Part shown: positions 43,266-52,861 of the stretch, piece after piece | Layout: every line of letters starts with the position of its first letter | Position numbering within the stretch: position 1 is the stretch's first letter | From: JARRQJ01 sp963810615 | Lineage (GTDB): Bacteria; Pseudomonadota; Gammaproteobacteria; DRLM01 | Length of the DNA stretch: 64,000 nucleotides | Reading direction: 5' to 3' | Assembly (NCBI GenBank): GCA_963810615.1 | Contig: CAWEOA010000003.1 | Coordinates: 1 to 64,000 of the forward strand | The notes under the pieces: model-generated | What the model was told of the DNA's origin: nothing | Databases searched by the model: none | Seen by the model: the letters and a program-made list of their open reading frames with translations, nothing else | Translations under genes and position numbers: made by a program

Positions 43266-44843
43266 ATGAGCCTGATCAAGCACTTTTCTCTACCGGTTAA
43301 CAGCTTTCGCCGTCAGTTACTACTGACGGTTACGATTGGAGTCGTTAGTCTGGCATTTGGAGCGTCGCTTACTACGGCGTGGTTGCAGAGCAATAAAGTC
43401 AGGGAGCAGCTCATTGAGGAAGGACAGAAGATAGCCGAAAATTTCGCGTCGCAAAGTGTGTTGGCGCTGGTATTTTCATCGAAAGAAAATGCCACGGATT
43501 CCGCGCAAGCTACTTTGGCTTTCCCTAATGTGAAATATGTGGCAATTCTCAATAAAGAGAATAAAGTTCTATTGGAAATTGGGGGGAAGGCAGATTGGGC
43601 GCCTAAGTTGGCGCATGACGACTTGATAGAGCATACATCGGCATATTTTATTCATGAGACGAATGCCTCATTACATTTTGTGGCATCTGTTTTTGCGCCA
43701 AAGCAGGGAGAGGTGCAGTTCGGGGAGGCGCCAATAAATAATGAGGCAGGCCAGGAATGGCTGGGATACGTTCACGTTGTCTTGAGTAAAGACTCTCTTC
43801 GCGATGCGCAAATCGATATTTTTATAAATAACATTACCGTTGCAGCGATCTTTGCCTTGATATTGTTGTTGGTGCTGAGGGTTTTGGTGAGTCGAATTAC
43901 GTCACCATTGCAGGAATTGTCAGGCATTATGCAGCAGGCAGAAGAAGCTAGGATGATTCGTGCTCCATTGAAAGGACCCTCGGAAATCAAAGCCATGGCG
44001 CATGTATTTAATAATATGATGACCGTGTTGGAGGAGCGAGATAAACAGTTGCGTGAGCATAATGAAAATCTTGAAGCGCAGGTAAATCTGCGTACCAGCG
44101 AATTAGTGGAAGCTCGAGATCAAGCTATATTGGCGAGTCGGCATAAATCCGAATTTTTGGCGAATATGAGTCACGAGTTAAGAACTCCTCTTAACGCTAT
44201 TATCGGCTATACGGAAATCGTTATAGAAGAGATGGAGGAGGCGGGTAATGATGAAGCTGCTAATGATTTACGGCGCGTGCAGAAGGCCGCGAATACACTT
44301 CTGGTTATGATTAATAGCATTCTTGATCTGGCCAAGATCGAGGCGGGCCGCATGGAGTTGTACATCGAGCCTACGGATCTGCGGGAATTAATGGTGGAGA
44401 TTGCAGAGACGGTTCAAGTCCTGGTCAAAAAAAATAACAATAAATTGATGACCGATCTTCAGGGTGGTGATGAATCGCTGCTCATAGACAATGCCAAGTT
44501 GCGACAGATAATGATCAACTTACTGGGCAATGCGGCAAAATTCACAACCGATGGGGAAATCAAGTTACAAGCCGTGAAAACTGCCCGCGATTTTACGGTC
44601 GTGGTTTCGGATACCGGAATTGGTATGACCGAAGAGCAGCAGAGAACCATATTTGAAGAATTTCGCCAGGCCGATATGAGCACCACTCGTGAATATGGCG
44701 GCACCGGTTTAGGGTTGAGTATTACCCAGAAGTTATGTCAATTAATGGGGGGGGAGATAAGCGTTGAAAGTTATCCTCAGAAAGGGTCAATATTCACCGT
44801 GAGATTTCCATTACCAATACAAGAAGCGAATATCAGTTCCTAG
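43266..44843 (+). CDS. Membrane sensor histidine kinase
   Basis: This 525-residue kinase has two membrane helices (about 17-37 and 187-208) around a ~150-residue periplasmic sensor region, a HAMP linker (about 209-262), a coiled coil and a HisKA domain with FLANMSHELRTPLNAIIG (His303). The HATPase_c domain has the N box (NLLGNAAKF), the G boxes (DTGIGM, GGTGLGLS) and an F box region (FEEFRQAD). There is no receiver domain in the protein and no response regulator beside it. It is translated with the upstream binding protein and is convergent with the TonB receptor. In other genomes such trios recur, so they may share a signal. Confidence 0.93.
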   Translation: MSLIKHFSLPVNSFRRQLLLTVTIGVVSLAFGASLTTAWLQSNKVREQLIEEGQKIAENFASQSVLALVFSSKENATDSAQATLAFPNVKYVAILNKENKVLLEIGGKADWAPKLAHDDLIEHTSAYFIHETNASLHFVASVFAPKQGEVQFGEAPINNEAGQEWLGYVHVVLSKDSLRDAQIDIFINNITVAAIFALILLLVLRVLVSRITSPLQELSGIMQQAEEARMIRAPLKGPSEIKAMAHVFNNMMTVLEERDKQLREHNENLEAQVNLRTSELVEARDQAILASRHKSEFLANMSHELRTPLNAIIGYTEIVIEEMEEAGNDEAANDLRRVQKAANTLLVMINSILDLAKIEAGRMELYIEPTDLRELMVEIAETVQVLVKKNNNKLMTDLQGGDESLLIDNAKLRQIMINLLGNAAKFTTDGEIKLQAVKTARDFTVVVSDTGIGMTEEQQRTIFEEFRQADMSTTREYGGTGLGLSITQKLCQLMGGEISVESYPQKGSIFTVRFPLPIQEANISS

Positions 44844-44887
44844 CTTGGAATTTATGGGTGTCGGATTTCTTGCTTCAAGCCTTGTGG

Positions 44888-44907
44888 AATCAGCAAGGGT
44901 GCTGATT
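44888..44907. terminator. Hairpin between convergent genes
   Basis: AATCAGC and GCTGATT form a 7-bp stem with a 6-nt loop in the 85 bp between the kinase and TonB receptor genes. It may terminate transcription in both directions, though neither side has a clean U-tract. Confidence 0.3.
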
Positions 44908-44928
44908 ACGCTTGCAGCCGATGTTCTT

Positions 44929-47037
44929 TTAATTGGTGTAACGAATCTCGATATAGAGGTTTCGACCCGCCAACGGAAGGTCGTTGGGTATTGCGCCCGG
45001 ACTTGGGCTGGGTTCTCGAGCATCGCTGTCAAAGATGTTTCGTATGGATGTGGCAAATTCGAAGTTGTCTTTAATCTGAGTTCGACGTAGGGTCAAGTCC
45101 ACCAAAGTGTAACTTTTCAACTGCGGGCGTGGATCACCAAAGACCCGCTGGCGTTCCCCTACGAAGGTGACCTGTGGACTGATTGACCAGCTGCGTTCAA
45201 ACTCCCACTTCAGATTGCTATATATTTCATGGTGAGGGGCATTGCCGGCATCCGTATGACTAGTTAAATCTTCCGAGTGTTGTAGTGCATAATTGATATA
45301 ATATTTCAACGAATCGGATAGGGACCAGTTTAATTCCCATTCCAAGCCGTAACCCTTTTGATTTCCGGCGTTTCGTGCGGTGATGGTGGTGGCCGGTGCC
45401 GGATCGGGCAGGAAGCGTATGATGTCGCTCATGCGGTAATGAAATAAGTTGAAGCTGGTACGAACCTTGTCGATTGGTTGATAATCGAATGCCAATTCGA
45501 CTGTATTAATGGTTTCGGGTTTGAGATTCGGATTACCAAGAGCCACTGGATTATTTATGTTGTAAAGTTCAGCGAAGGATGGTGCTCTGAATGCCCGACC
45601 GTATAGCAGTTTACTGGTGAGGTTATAAGCTGTTTGCCACACCAGTGCCAGTCGGGGATTTACAGTCTCGCCAAAATCGGAATATTTGTCGTATCGTACC
45701 CCGCCAGTAACGGCCCAATCATTGGTGTATGCCCACTCGTCCTGTGCAAATATGTAGGTATCGGTGCGATCTACCGGATGCAGGAACGCAGCAGTTTTGC
45801 TGACATCGACGATACTGCCCAGCGGTACGGGTATGCCGCCGGGGGCTATGGAGAAATTCTTGGTTTCCTGAACTTTATAAAGGTCCCCGTAGTTTGTGCC
45901 TAAACCGATACGTACATTGTGCTTCTGCCAGCCTGTATAAAAGCTGGAGATGCCGAACTGCGTATGGCGTTCATACACATCGGGGTTGCCGATTACCCCA
46001 GAAGGGTAACTACCGGCGAAAGCCCCTGGGGGAAATAACACCAATTTGGATTGCGTACTGATATCAAAGTAACTCAACTGAAATGTGGTATCCCAGTTTT
46101 TAAGGTTTTTCATGAAATAGGATATATCCGCATTCAAACGCGAGGTCTTATTGGTTCCTACGGGATCCAGAGCCTGGGAGACACCGGCACCGGTTTGCAA
46201 GTCGTAACGGTGCTGATAACCGAGGCGCATTTGCCAGTTGTTCCACTTGGAGTCGAATCTACCTTCCAGATATTTTCTGCCCAGATTTACCGATCCGGGC
46301 GCCAGGGAGGCCGGCGGGGCAAAATAGGGGGCGCCTGCAAAGGCGGCATCCAGGTTTGTTTGGGAATCCGCTTCGATGGTTTGATGTTGGCCATCAGTAT
46401 CTCCGTACTCTAAGGAATAGCTCATATCGATTCCGGCATAGCTTCCACCATGCAGCAGCCACACATCCTTACTGTTGTAAGAGCCCACTCGGGCGCCTAA
46501 TTCCGTACCCTTAATATCTGCGGAGTCTTTGGTGATAATGTTGATGACGCCGGCGAACGCATCCGCACCGTAGAGTGCCGAACCCGGTCCACGGATGACC
46601 TCAATACGCGATATATCGTTGACAGGCATACCACCCCATACCTGGCCGCGGTTACCCAAATATAGATTAGTGATCGAGATGCCGTTGATGAGCATCAGGA
46701 CTTGCGGGTTCGTATCCGAGTAGATGCCCCGTATCGTATAAATGGGATTGTACGCCTGGTAAAAACGGGCGACATGTAAACCCGGGACGGACTCTAGAAC
46801 CTGATCAAGATCGGTCGCCCCCATGTCCTTAATCTGATTCGCCGTGATGACAGTGGCCACTGCGGGAGCCCGAGCGATGGGCTGAGTGCTTCCCGTGGCG
46901 ATGCTGACAAAATCAGTGTCACCGTAAACGGCCGCAAGATCGCTTTCCTCGATGTTCCCGGGTTGAGCAAGGGCCGACGAATCCACAAAAACCAGCAATA
47001 TCGCGGCGATAGTTAAGGTAGGTTTTAAATATCCCAC
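44929..47037 (-). CDS. TonB-dependent outer-membrane receptor
   Basis: This 702-residue receptor has a signal peptide (to about residue 25), a plug domain (about 45-165; VITANQIKDMGATDLDQVLE, VPGLHVAR, YTIRGIYSD, IEVIRGPGSALYGADAFAGV) and a 22-strand-type beta barrel. The barrel shows the late motifs YGRAFRAPSFAELY and NPNLKPETINTVEL and the terminal aromatic-rich strand RNLYIEIRYTN. It resembles cobalamin- or colicin-type receptors (BtuB/CirA-like), but the ligand cannot be read from sequence. The start is GTG, with GGGGAA about 10 nt upstream. It lies downstream of the KAS III and ThDP genes on the same strand (92 bp gap). Confidence 0.93.
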   Translation of the reverse strand: MGYLKPTLTIAAILLVFVDSSALAQPGNIEESDLAAVYGDTDFVSIATGSTQPIARAPAVATVITANQIKDMGATDLDQVLESVPGLHVARFYQAYNPIYTIRGIYSDTNPQVLMLINGISITNLYLGNRGQVWGGMPVNDISRIEVIRGPGSALYGADAFAGVINIITKDSADIKGTELGARVGSYNSKDVWLLHGGSYAGIDMSYSLEYGDTDGQHQTIEADSQTNLDAAFAGAPYFAPPASLAPGSVNLGRKYLEGRFDSKWNNWQMRLGYQHRYDLQTGAGVSQALDPVGTNKTSRLNADISYFMKNLKNWDTTFQLSYFDISTQSKLVLFPPGAFAGSYPSGVIGNPDVYERHTQFGISSFYTGWQKHNVRIGLGTNYGDLYKVQETKNFSIAPGGIPVPLGSIVDVSKTAAFLHPVDRTDTYIFAQDEWAYTNDWAVTGGVRYDKYSDFGETVNPRLALVWQTAYNLTSKLLYGRAFRAPSFAELYNINNPVALGNPNLKPETINTVELAFDYQPIDKVRTSFNLFHYRMSDIIRFLPDPAPATTITARNAGNQKGYGLEWELNWSLSDSLKYYINYALQHSEDLTSHTDAGNAPHHEIYSNLKWEFERSWSISPQVTFVGERQRVFGDPRPQLKSYTLVDLTLRRTQIKDNFEFATSIRNIFDSDAREPSPSPGAIPNDLPLAGRNLYIEIRYTN

Positions 47038-47128
47038 GGCATCCAGTTCCCCGACCTAAATGTATAGTTATATTGTAACTATCGACTTATGAAAAGTTTT
47101 CTAAAGTTTCCTTATGCTTATTCCGGAC

Positions 47129-48094
47129 TTAGTATTCAATAAGCGCAGCCGCGCAATGTATTCCTGCACCGGCGGTAAAGGCCAGGATAAGATCGCCTCG
47201 ATTGATTTTTTGGTCATGGCTTATAAAGTGATCCAATGTCACGGGAATGTTAGCCGCAGACATATTTCCATATAATTTAAAGGTATTTAAATTTCGCTCC
47301 AGTGGAATTCCAACCATTTCATGCCATTTAAATATAGCATTGATGCCAGGCTGGTGGGTGATCGTCCAGCTAATATCGCCAGGAGTGAGGCCATTTCTAT
47401 CAAGGAGCCGTTGTGCGGTCTCCGGCAATATGGAAAAGGCGCGATAAATGATTTTCGGGCTTTTGGTAAAAGCAAGATATTCCCTGTCGCCGGTTACTTG
47501 AGCCGAATTCATTTTGATGAAGTTAAAGTCTTCCGTGCTCGTAATTTCAAGAACATCTATAATATTTCCACGCCCGGGAACCGTCTCGGCAATAACTGCA
47601 CCGGCTCCGTCACCTACCAAAGACCCTGGTCCATTGCGCTTAGTGTCATCGTCAAATGCCCGGTTGACCCAATTCATAGAATCTATGATGAGAAATCGTT
47701 GTCGACCCGTAGACGATAGGGCATTGGCGCAATGAAGATGGCTTAGAAACGATGCACATGCAGTATCGATCGTCCAAGCCATGGCGCCGTCGCAACCCGC
47801 TCCGTTGATTATTCCATAGACGTCTTTGGGCGTTTCATGATCTGCTACGCCCGTGTAACTTAAGACTGTGTCAATTGTCGCGGGATCGATATTGCCCTTA
47901 GTTAAGGCATTCTTCGCCGCTTGTATGCCCATGAAGGTGGAGGTTTCTTTATCGGTGCAAATTCTATGTTCCTGTGCGCCGGAAAATAACCAGGCGAGAT
48001 CGGCGTCATAGTTTTCCTTAGGCGAGGTCTGTGCCGCAACAGCCTCAATAGTTTGTGGCAGATAGGATCCCGTGCTGATAATGCGTATACCCAT
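47129..48094 (-). CDS. KAS III-like beta-ketoacyl synthase
   Basis: This 321-residue thiolase-fold enzyme resembles FabH, with the Cys-His-Asn triad in DTACASFLSH (Cys113), ITHQPGIN (His247) and YGNMSAANIP (Asn277). FabH itself usually has AACAGF and an ACP-binding surface; here DTACASF and a different N terminus suggest a diverged KAS III that condenses special substrates rather than housekeeping fatty acid initiation. It lies 49 bp downstream of a ThDP-dependent enzyme and is probably co-transcribed with it. The pair could make a diketone, acyloin or similar small molecule (inference). Confidence 0.87.
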   Translation of the reverse strand: MGIRIISTGSYLPQTIEAVAAQTSPKENYDADLAWLFSGAQEHRICTDKETSTFMGIQAAKNALTKGNIDPATIDTVLSYTGVADHETPKDVYGIINGAGCDGAMAWTIDTACASFLSHLHCANALSSTGRQRFLIIDSMNWVNRAFDDDTKRNGPGSLVGDGAGAVIAETVPGRGNIIDVLEITSTEDFNFIKMNSAQVTGDREYLAFTKSPKIIYRAFSILPETAQRLLDRNGLTPGDISWTITHQPGINAIFKWHEMVGIPLERNLNTFKLYGNMSAANIPVTLDHFISHDQKINRGDLILAFTAGAGIHCAAALIEY

Positions 48095-48143
48095 TGACCA
48101 TTACCCCCGTATATTTCCTTAAGAAGCTCGAATATCGATTTGA

Positions 48144-50105
48144 CTAGTGCGCGACGTCGTCCTCAAGCATCTTAATGCGTTCCTCGAGAGGCGGTATTTC
48201 GTCGGGATCGATATGTACGTCGAGCACGGTCGGTCCGGTGCGATTACAGAGCGATGCAATGTCCAATTTGCTCATGTCTTCGGGAGAATTAATGGTATAA
48301 CCGTCGGCTCCCATGGATTTTGCATAGGCGACGAAATCAATCTTCGGCAGTTCAAATCCGATCAATTCTGCCCCCGCCAATTGTTGTCCGTGTTTTACCG
48401 TACCCAGGGCGGCGTCGTTAAGGATGACGAAAATCACTGGTAATTTTTCTTGAATTGCAGTGGTAAGTTCTTGGCCGCCCATGAGTAGAGCGCCGTCACC
48501 TGTAATGCATACCACGGGGTTTCCGGGAGTGGCTAGCGCCGTCCCTATTGATGCGCCGATAGCCCAGCTCATAGGAGAGAATCCCATACCTAACCGAATA
48601 GTTCCCTTTGTGGGTTGGTTACCATCAATGAGATTCCATTTGGCCGGATGAAGATAGTGAATTACCCATAAGAAGCTGTTGCCGATGTCAGCCAAGAAGC
48701 GCGTTTTAGATGGAAATAACCTTGATAGGTCATACATCAAACGCTGGGGTTTAATCGGAGTGGCGTCGGAAAGATACTTGTCCTCATCCTTCAATATGAA
48801 ATGCCGTGCTGCCAATGGTGCGTTTGGAGAGTCTCGACGTTCAGGAGGTTGACGCCTTTCCTTAGTGTGTAAATAGCTAACCCCTTTGAAAATTTCAGGA
48901 GAATGGAGGAGGCGCCGGTCTTTAACGCGGCGTTCAAACGGGACTACAACGATGTCTCGCTGATCCGTGTTCTGGACATGTTGAGTGGGTATATGTTCCC
49001 CATATTTCTTGCGAGTGCCGTGAAAGCGCGAAAGCAACCTGGCGAAGATCTCCGAAATGTTTCCGCTGATGTGATGGCGGGCCATCGGCGACCGGGAAAA
49101 ATAATGAGCCGACGAGTCTATAAAGATCATTTTCTTGCTGAGTAACGCGCTAGGATACCAGCCATTGGTTGCAAGTTCGTCCAAGTCCGTTCCAATGGCC
49201 AGGACCGTGTCTATGGATTTGTCCTTGAGTATGTTGTGGGCGGTGGAGTGACCCGCCAAACCATAAACTCCGCGGTATTGCCGATGGTATGAGTTGACCA
49301 AGCCTTTACCGTGGGGCGTGGTGACGACCTGGGCATCGATGAGATTTGCCAGCTCGAAAATGGCATCAGCCGCGTTGCCGGCGCCGGCACCGAGGACGAA
49401 AACGATATTTTGAGCGCTATAAAGCGTTCGATACAGCAAAGTAATTGTCTTGCTGTCCACTGAATTGGAAGGGGCGAGCAATGTATGTATATTGATGGAT
49501 GGATCAATGGTTAGTGGTGTACGCAGGATGTCAATGGGAATGCTAAGGTGGGCAGTGCCGTAAGGAGCTTGCAAGGCTACAGTGATGGCTGAGACTAATT
49601 TTCTCTCAAGTTGTTCTATGTGGGATACCAGCGAATTGTATCTGGTGCAAGGCTGATACATGGCAACCGTGTTGACGCCTGTGCAGCTGGATTCCTGAGC
49701 GGCCCCTCTGCCGAATGTTCTTAAGGACGTTTGAGCGGTTATGGCCAATAATGGGGTGTGATCCATATAGGCTGAGGCCACACCGGTGAGCATGTTTGTG
49801 GCGCCGGGGCCGGTGGTTGCGCAACATACCCCCAGTTTTCCGGTTTCCCGAGCATAGCCGTCGGCCATAAAAGCTGCTCCTGATTCGTGGCGGGCGACAA
49901 CGGGACGCGGGCCGCCGCGGCGTTGACTGCGCGCCAAGGCGTTGTACAGGGGTTCAATTCCTCCGCCGGGGATTCCAAAAATGTATTCCACCTCGATTTG
50001 TTCCAGATAATGGAGAATCAGGTCTGCGCCCCGATAGATTTCACCTTGTGGCTGCTGATTTTGGGGCTGGTCGATCCTTTGCTTAAGGTGATTTAGCTTT
50101 TGCAT
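48144..50105 (-). CDS. ThDP-dependent acetolactate synthase-like enzyme with a Arg-rich insertion
   Basis: This 653-residue thiamine diphosphate enzyme has acetolactate synthase layout. The N-terminal Pyr domain has the catalytic Glu74 in ARHESGAAF, with GPGATNMLTGVASAYMDHTP. A central domain follows, and the C-terminal PP domain has the ThDP motif GDGALLMGGQE...ILND (536-563). Between the central and PP domains there is an ~80-residue insertion (about 365-445) with repeated Arg-rich stretches (ERRVKDRRLL, KERRQPPERRDS) not found in usual acetolactate synthases. AGGAAAA precedes the ATG. No ilvN/ilvC-type gene is near, so a specialised acyloin or ketone-forming role with the adjacent KAS III is more likely than Val/Ile synthesis (inference). 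Confidence 0.88.
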   Translation of the reverse strand: MQKLNHLKQRIDQPQNQQPQGEIYRGADLILHYLEQIEVEYIFGIPGGGIEPLYNALARSQRRGGPRPVVARHESGAAFMADGYARETGKLGVCCATTGPGATNMLTGVASAYMDHTPLLAITAQTSLRTFGRGAAQESSCTGVNTVAMYQPCTRYNSLVSHIEQLERKLVSAITVALQAPYGTAHLSIPIDILRTPLTIDPSINIHTLLAPSNSVDSKTITLLYRTLYSAQNIVFVLGAGAGNAADAIFELANLIDAQVVTTPHGKGLVNSYHRQYRGVYGLAGHSTAHNILKDKSIDTVLAIGTDLDELATNGWYPSALLSKKMIFIDSSAHYFSRSPMARHHISGNISEIFARLLSRFHGTRKKYGEHIPTQHVQNTDQRDIVVVPFERRVKDRRLLHSPEIFKGVSYLHTKERRQPPERRDSPNAPLAARHFILKDEDKYLSDATPIKPQRLMYDLSRLFPSKTRFLADIGNSFLWVIHYLHPAKWNLIDGNQPTKGTIRLGMGFSPMSWAIGASIGTALATPGNPVVCITGDGALLMGGQELTTAIQEKLPVIFVILNDAALGTVKHGQQLAGAELIGFELPKIDFVAYAKSMGADGYTINSPEDMSKLDIASLCNRTGPTVLDVHIDPDEIPPLEERIKMLEDDVAH

Positions 50106-51477
50106 TGATTTTCCTCCATGAAGAACTATGTTTCAGGAAACAAGTGGGTTCTGTAATTAATTTCGAACGGACATACGTTACTAAGCTGTGGTATCGAGCA
50201 TAACCGCCCTTTGATTTGTTGCATTATTGTGTGCCGTTATCTCGGTGGGACGACCGAATATGGATCCGATGCCGAATTCGGAATGAAGTAGAGCGACTAA
50301 GTGCATTCCCGTTAAATGAGTTTCCTCGCCGAAGTGGGGCGCGCACGTTTCTAGTTTGCAATCTCGCTTGCGACACTTGGGTGAGAAGCGATTGCTGCCG
50401 TGGTGCCTATGGCGATTTGGGGTTACGAATCCCTGTGTGGTGATTTTTGCAATGCGGTGGCTCAGAGGTGCGGAGATCGCGATTGTAAATGTTGATATGG
50501 AGCCAGGCAATAAACCGGGTCGTAGTGCGGCCATTATTTTCGCTAAGCATGAAGGATTTTTGCCATGGATTACATATGTGTCGGCTGGCCGGGGCCGAGT
50601 GTTTCCATCCCTTTCGACGATACGTCTGTTGCGAATAATGAACTGAATGGCGTCTATATCTGGCAGATGCACTACTTAAATCCTGTTGTGTTATAGCAAC
50701 CCTGTCCCTAGCGTTTTCTGTTTTTGATATGCAGTTAGGGAGATTTTCCTTTTGGATTTTGTCGGTATGATGACGCGCGCTCGAGCGGCAGGTCTTGGGG
50801 GCGAAAGCCGTCTTCTTGCTGCATCCTATGAATCCTCGAAAGCCCAGAACCAATATCCTAGACAATAAAGCTAATAATTACTATCAACATTATGACGTAA
50901 AGTCAATTTAGATGAGTGTCGTCAGTCGGTGTCTCCGTTTGGATGTGGGGCAAAAAAAGATTTTAGTTAGGGAGGAGATGAGTAGGTTCGTTTTACTTGA
51001 CTCCATACATTCGACATCACGAATTAGCGTGAGTTCTGAAAATGAAACGCCAGCTCAGACTGACCGAAGAAAATTTGATTTTTGGGTTAATGGTTTGTTC
51101 GATTCAAAATCAATGAAGGCATGGGGCGCCACGCACTAAGAGCAAAGGATGGCTGTATTTAAAGGAAATCATGGTTCGAGAGTTAGGTGCGTGCTGTGCT
51201 GAGTGAATTGAAAAATACGCGCGGTCTCTTTGCGGCGGAAATAATCCCGACTTAAGGTTCAATAGGATAGCTTAGACATGACGCGTCAGGCAGAGTGTGA
51301 ATTTTTGGAATTCGCAAAGAAAACTATTTTGTGTAACGGTCGATGGCGTGCGCTGGACGTAATCGCAGGTTCTTGAAGCTTGATCATCAAGCTGGTTGAT
51401 ATCTCAAATGGGTACGGCAGCAGAATTACTTTTTAATTGGTCATGTGGCCGAGGGTTTGCTTGTATGGCCGGCCGAA
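50106..51477. other. Long region without a convincing gene
   Basis: This 1.37-kb stretch has several open frames but none with a ribosome binding site or clear family. The best candidate is on the plus strand (about 50440-50610), where RSAAIIFAKHEGFLPWI faintly recalls the 'KHxSxxxT' motif of lysophospholipid acyltransferases. If real it is a decayed fragment. Another frame starts at 50912. The region may be a graveyard of lost genes, like the polX/rtcB block. Confidence 0.35.
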
Positions 51478-52752
51478 TTAGGTTTTGGGTAGTCTGCGTA
51501 ACGCGGGATAGATCTTTGCGGTTTTGACCGCGTTGGCGCTGGTTTGCACAATCTCCACCGGGTATCCGACAATGAGCAGGCTGGTGCCCGGTTCGGGTAT
51601 AAATTCCATATGTTCTATGATGAGGCCATTGAGGGTTTTGGGGCCATCGGTAGGCAAACCCCAATCCGTCAGACGGTTCAACTCACGGAGGGTAAGGCTG
51701 CCGTCGACGAGAAAACTGCCGTCTTCCTGTGGATGGATGTCGCGCAGGGTCGTGGATGAATCCGTCGTGAACTCCCCGACAATTTCTTCAAGAATATCTT
51801 CCAGCGTCACCAGCCCCAGAATATCGCCGTATTCGTCGACAACCAGAGCGATCCTTCTTTTTTGACGTTGGAAATTGAGCAGCTGGGTGTGGAGCGAGGT
51901 TCCTTCCGGCACAAAATAGGCCTCACGAGCGATATCCTGCAGCGATTCCTTGGTGAGGTTCTTTTGAGCGATCAAATGCAAGGCATTACGGACATGGATG
52001 ATGCCCAGTACATGGTCGATATTCTCGCGGTATATAGGTAAACGGGTGTGCTGGCTGGTGGTCAGCAGTCGCATGATTTCATCTAGATTATTATCGAGAT
52101 CGATGCCCACGATCTCGCTGCGCGGTATCACAATATCTTCAACGGTGACATTCTCCAGATCCAGGATGCTGAGCAGCATGCGTTGATGGCGGCGGGGGAT
52201 GAGCGCGCCGGCCTCATTGACCACGGTACGCAGCTCATCGCGGCTGAGCTGTTGCATCGCAGTTTCCTGGGGGGCAATGCCGAGAATTTTAATTAAAGAG
52301 TTGGAGACGCCGTTGGTAATCCACACGATGGGATACATCAGGCGCAGTAGGAATGTCAGGACATAGGCGACGGGGAATGCGATCCTTTCCGGATGCATGA
52401 TCGCCAGGGTTTTGGGGGTGACTTCGCCGAATATCAGGATGATCAAGGTCAGCAGCCCCGCACCGATGGCGATGCCGGTCTCGCCCATAAGCCTATAGAA
52501 GATAATGGTGGTCAGGGATGAGGCGGCGATATTGACGAAATTGTTGCCTAGGAGGATGAGCCCGATCAGACGGTCCGGCCGGCTTAACAGGGCCTGCGTC
52601 AACATGGCGCCGCGATGCTTGTTTTTAACCAAGTGGCGCAGTCGATAGCGGTTAAGGCTCATCATCGCCGTTTCCGACCCTGAGAAGAAGGCTGACAACA
52701 GGATCATGACGACCAGAACGGCGATGAGAATATTTAAAGGGATTTCTTCCAT
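51478..52752 (-). CDS. CNNM/CorC-family transporter with CBS pair
   Basis: This 424-residue inner-membrane protein has an N-terminal DUF21/CNNM membrane domain (about 1-185; SAFFSGSETAMMSLNRYRL, LGNNFVNIAASSLTT, FGEVTPKTLAI). A CBS domain pair follows (about 200-330; VIPRSEIVGIDLD, VVDEYGDILGLVTLEDILEE), then a C-terminal CorC/HlyC domain (about 345-420). It matches E. coli YfjD (CorB-type), a putative magnesium or cobalt efflux or export protein. In gammaproteobacteria this gene is regularly next to the cytochrome assembly protein YpjD and ffh, as here. Confidence 0.94.
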   Translation of the reverse strand: MEEIPLNILIAVLVVMILLSAFFSGSETAMMSLNRYRLRHLVKNKHRGAMLTQALLSRPDRLIGLILLGNNFVNIAASSLTTIIFYRLMGETGIAIGAGLLTLIILIFGEVTPKTLAIMHPERIAFPVAYVLTFLLRLMYPIVWITNGVSNSLIKILGIAPQETAMQQLSRDELRTVVNEAGALIPRRHQRMLLSILDLENVTVEDIVIPRSEIVGIDLDNNLDEIMRLLTTSQHTRLPIYRENIDHVLGIIHVRNALHLIAQKNLTKESLQDIAREAYFVPEGTSLHTQLLNFQRQKRRIALVVDEYGDILGLVTLEDILEEIVGEFTTDSSTTLRDIHPQEDGSFLVDGSLTLRELNRLTDWGLPTDGPKTLNGLIIEHMEFIPEPGTSLLIVGYPVEIVQTSANAVKTAKIYPALRRLPKT

Positions 52753-52861
52753 GGCTTAAATCGACTTGTACTTGTTGTCATGCCTTCAAGACATCCTCTT
52801 CCGGCCGTTTCCGTGGCGAAGAGGGTTGTTTATCGGGAATCGCGGTAATTTTCGCTCTCGG

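Noticed and set aside
50181..50672. 163-codon minus-strand frame upstream of the ThDP enzyme
   Set aside because: No RBS, no domain, and low-complexity His/Arg-rich composition unlike neighbouring proteins.
50912..51139. 75-codon plus-strand frame
   Set aside because: No RBS and no recognisable features; kept only as part of the gap description.
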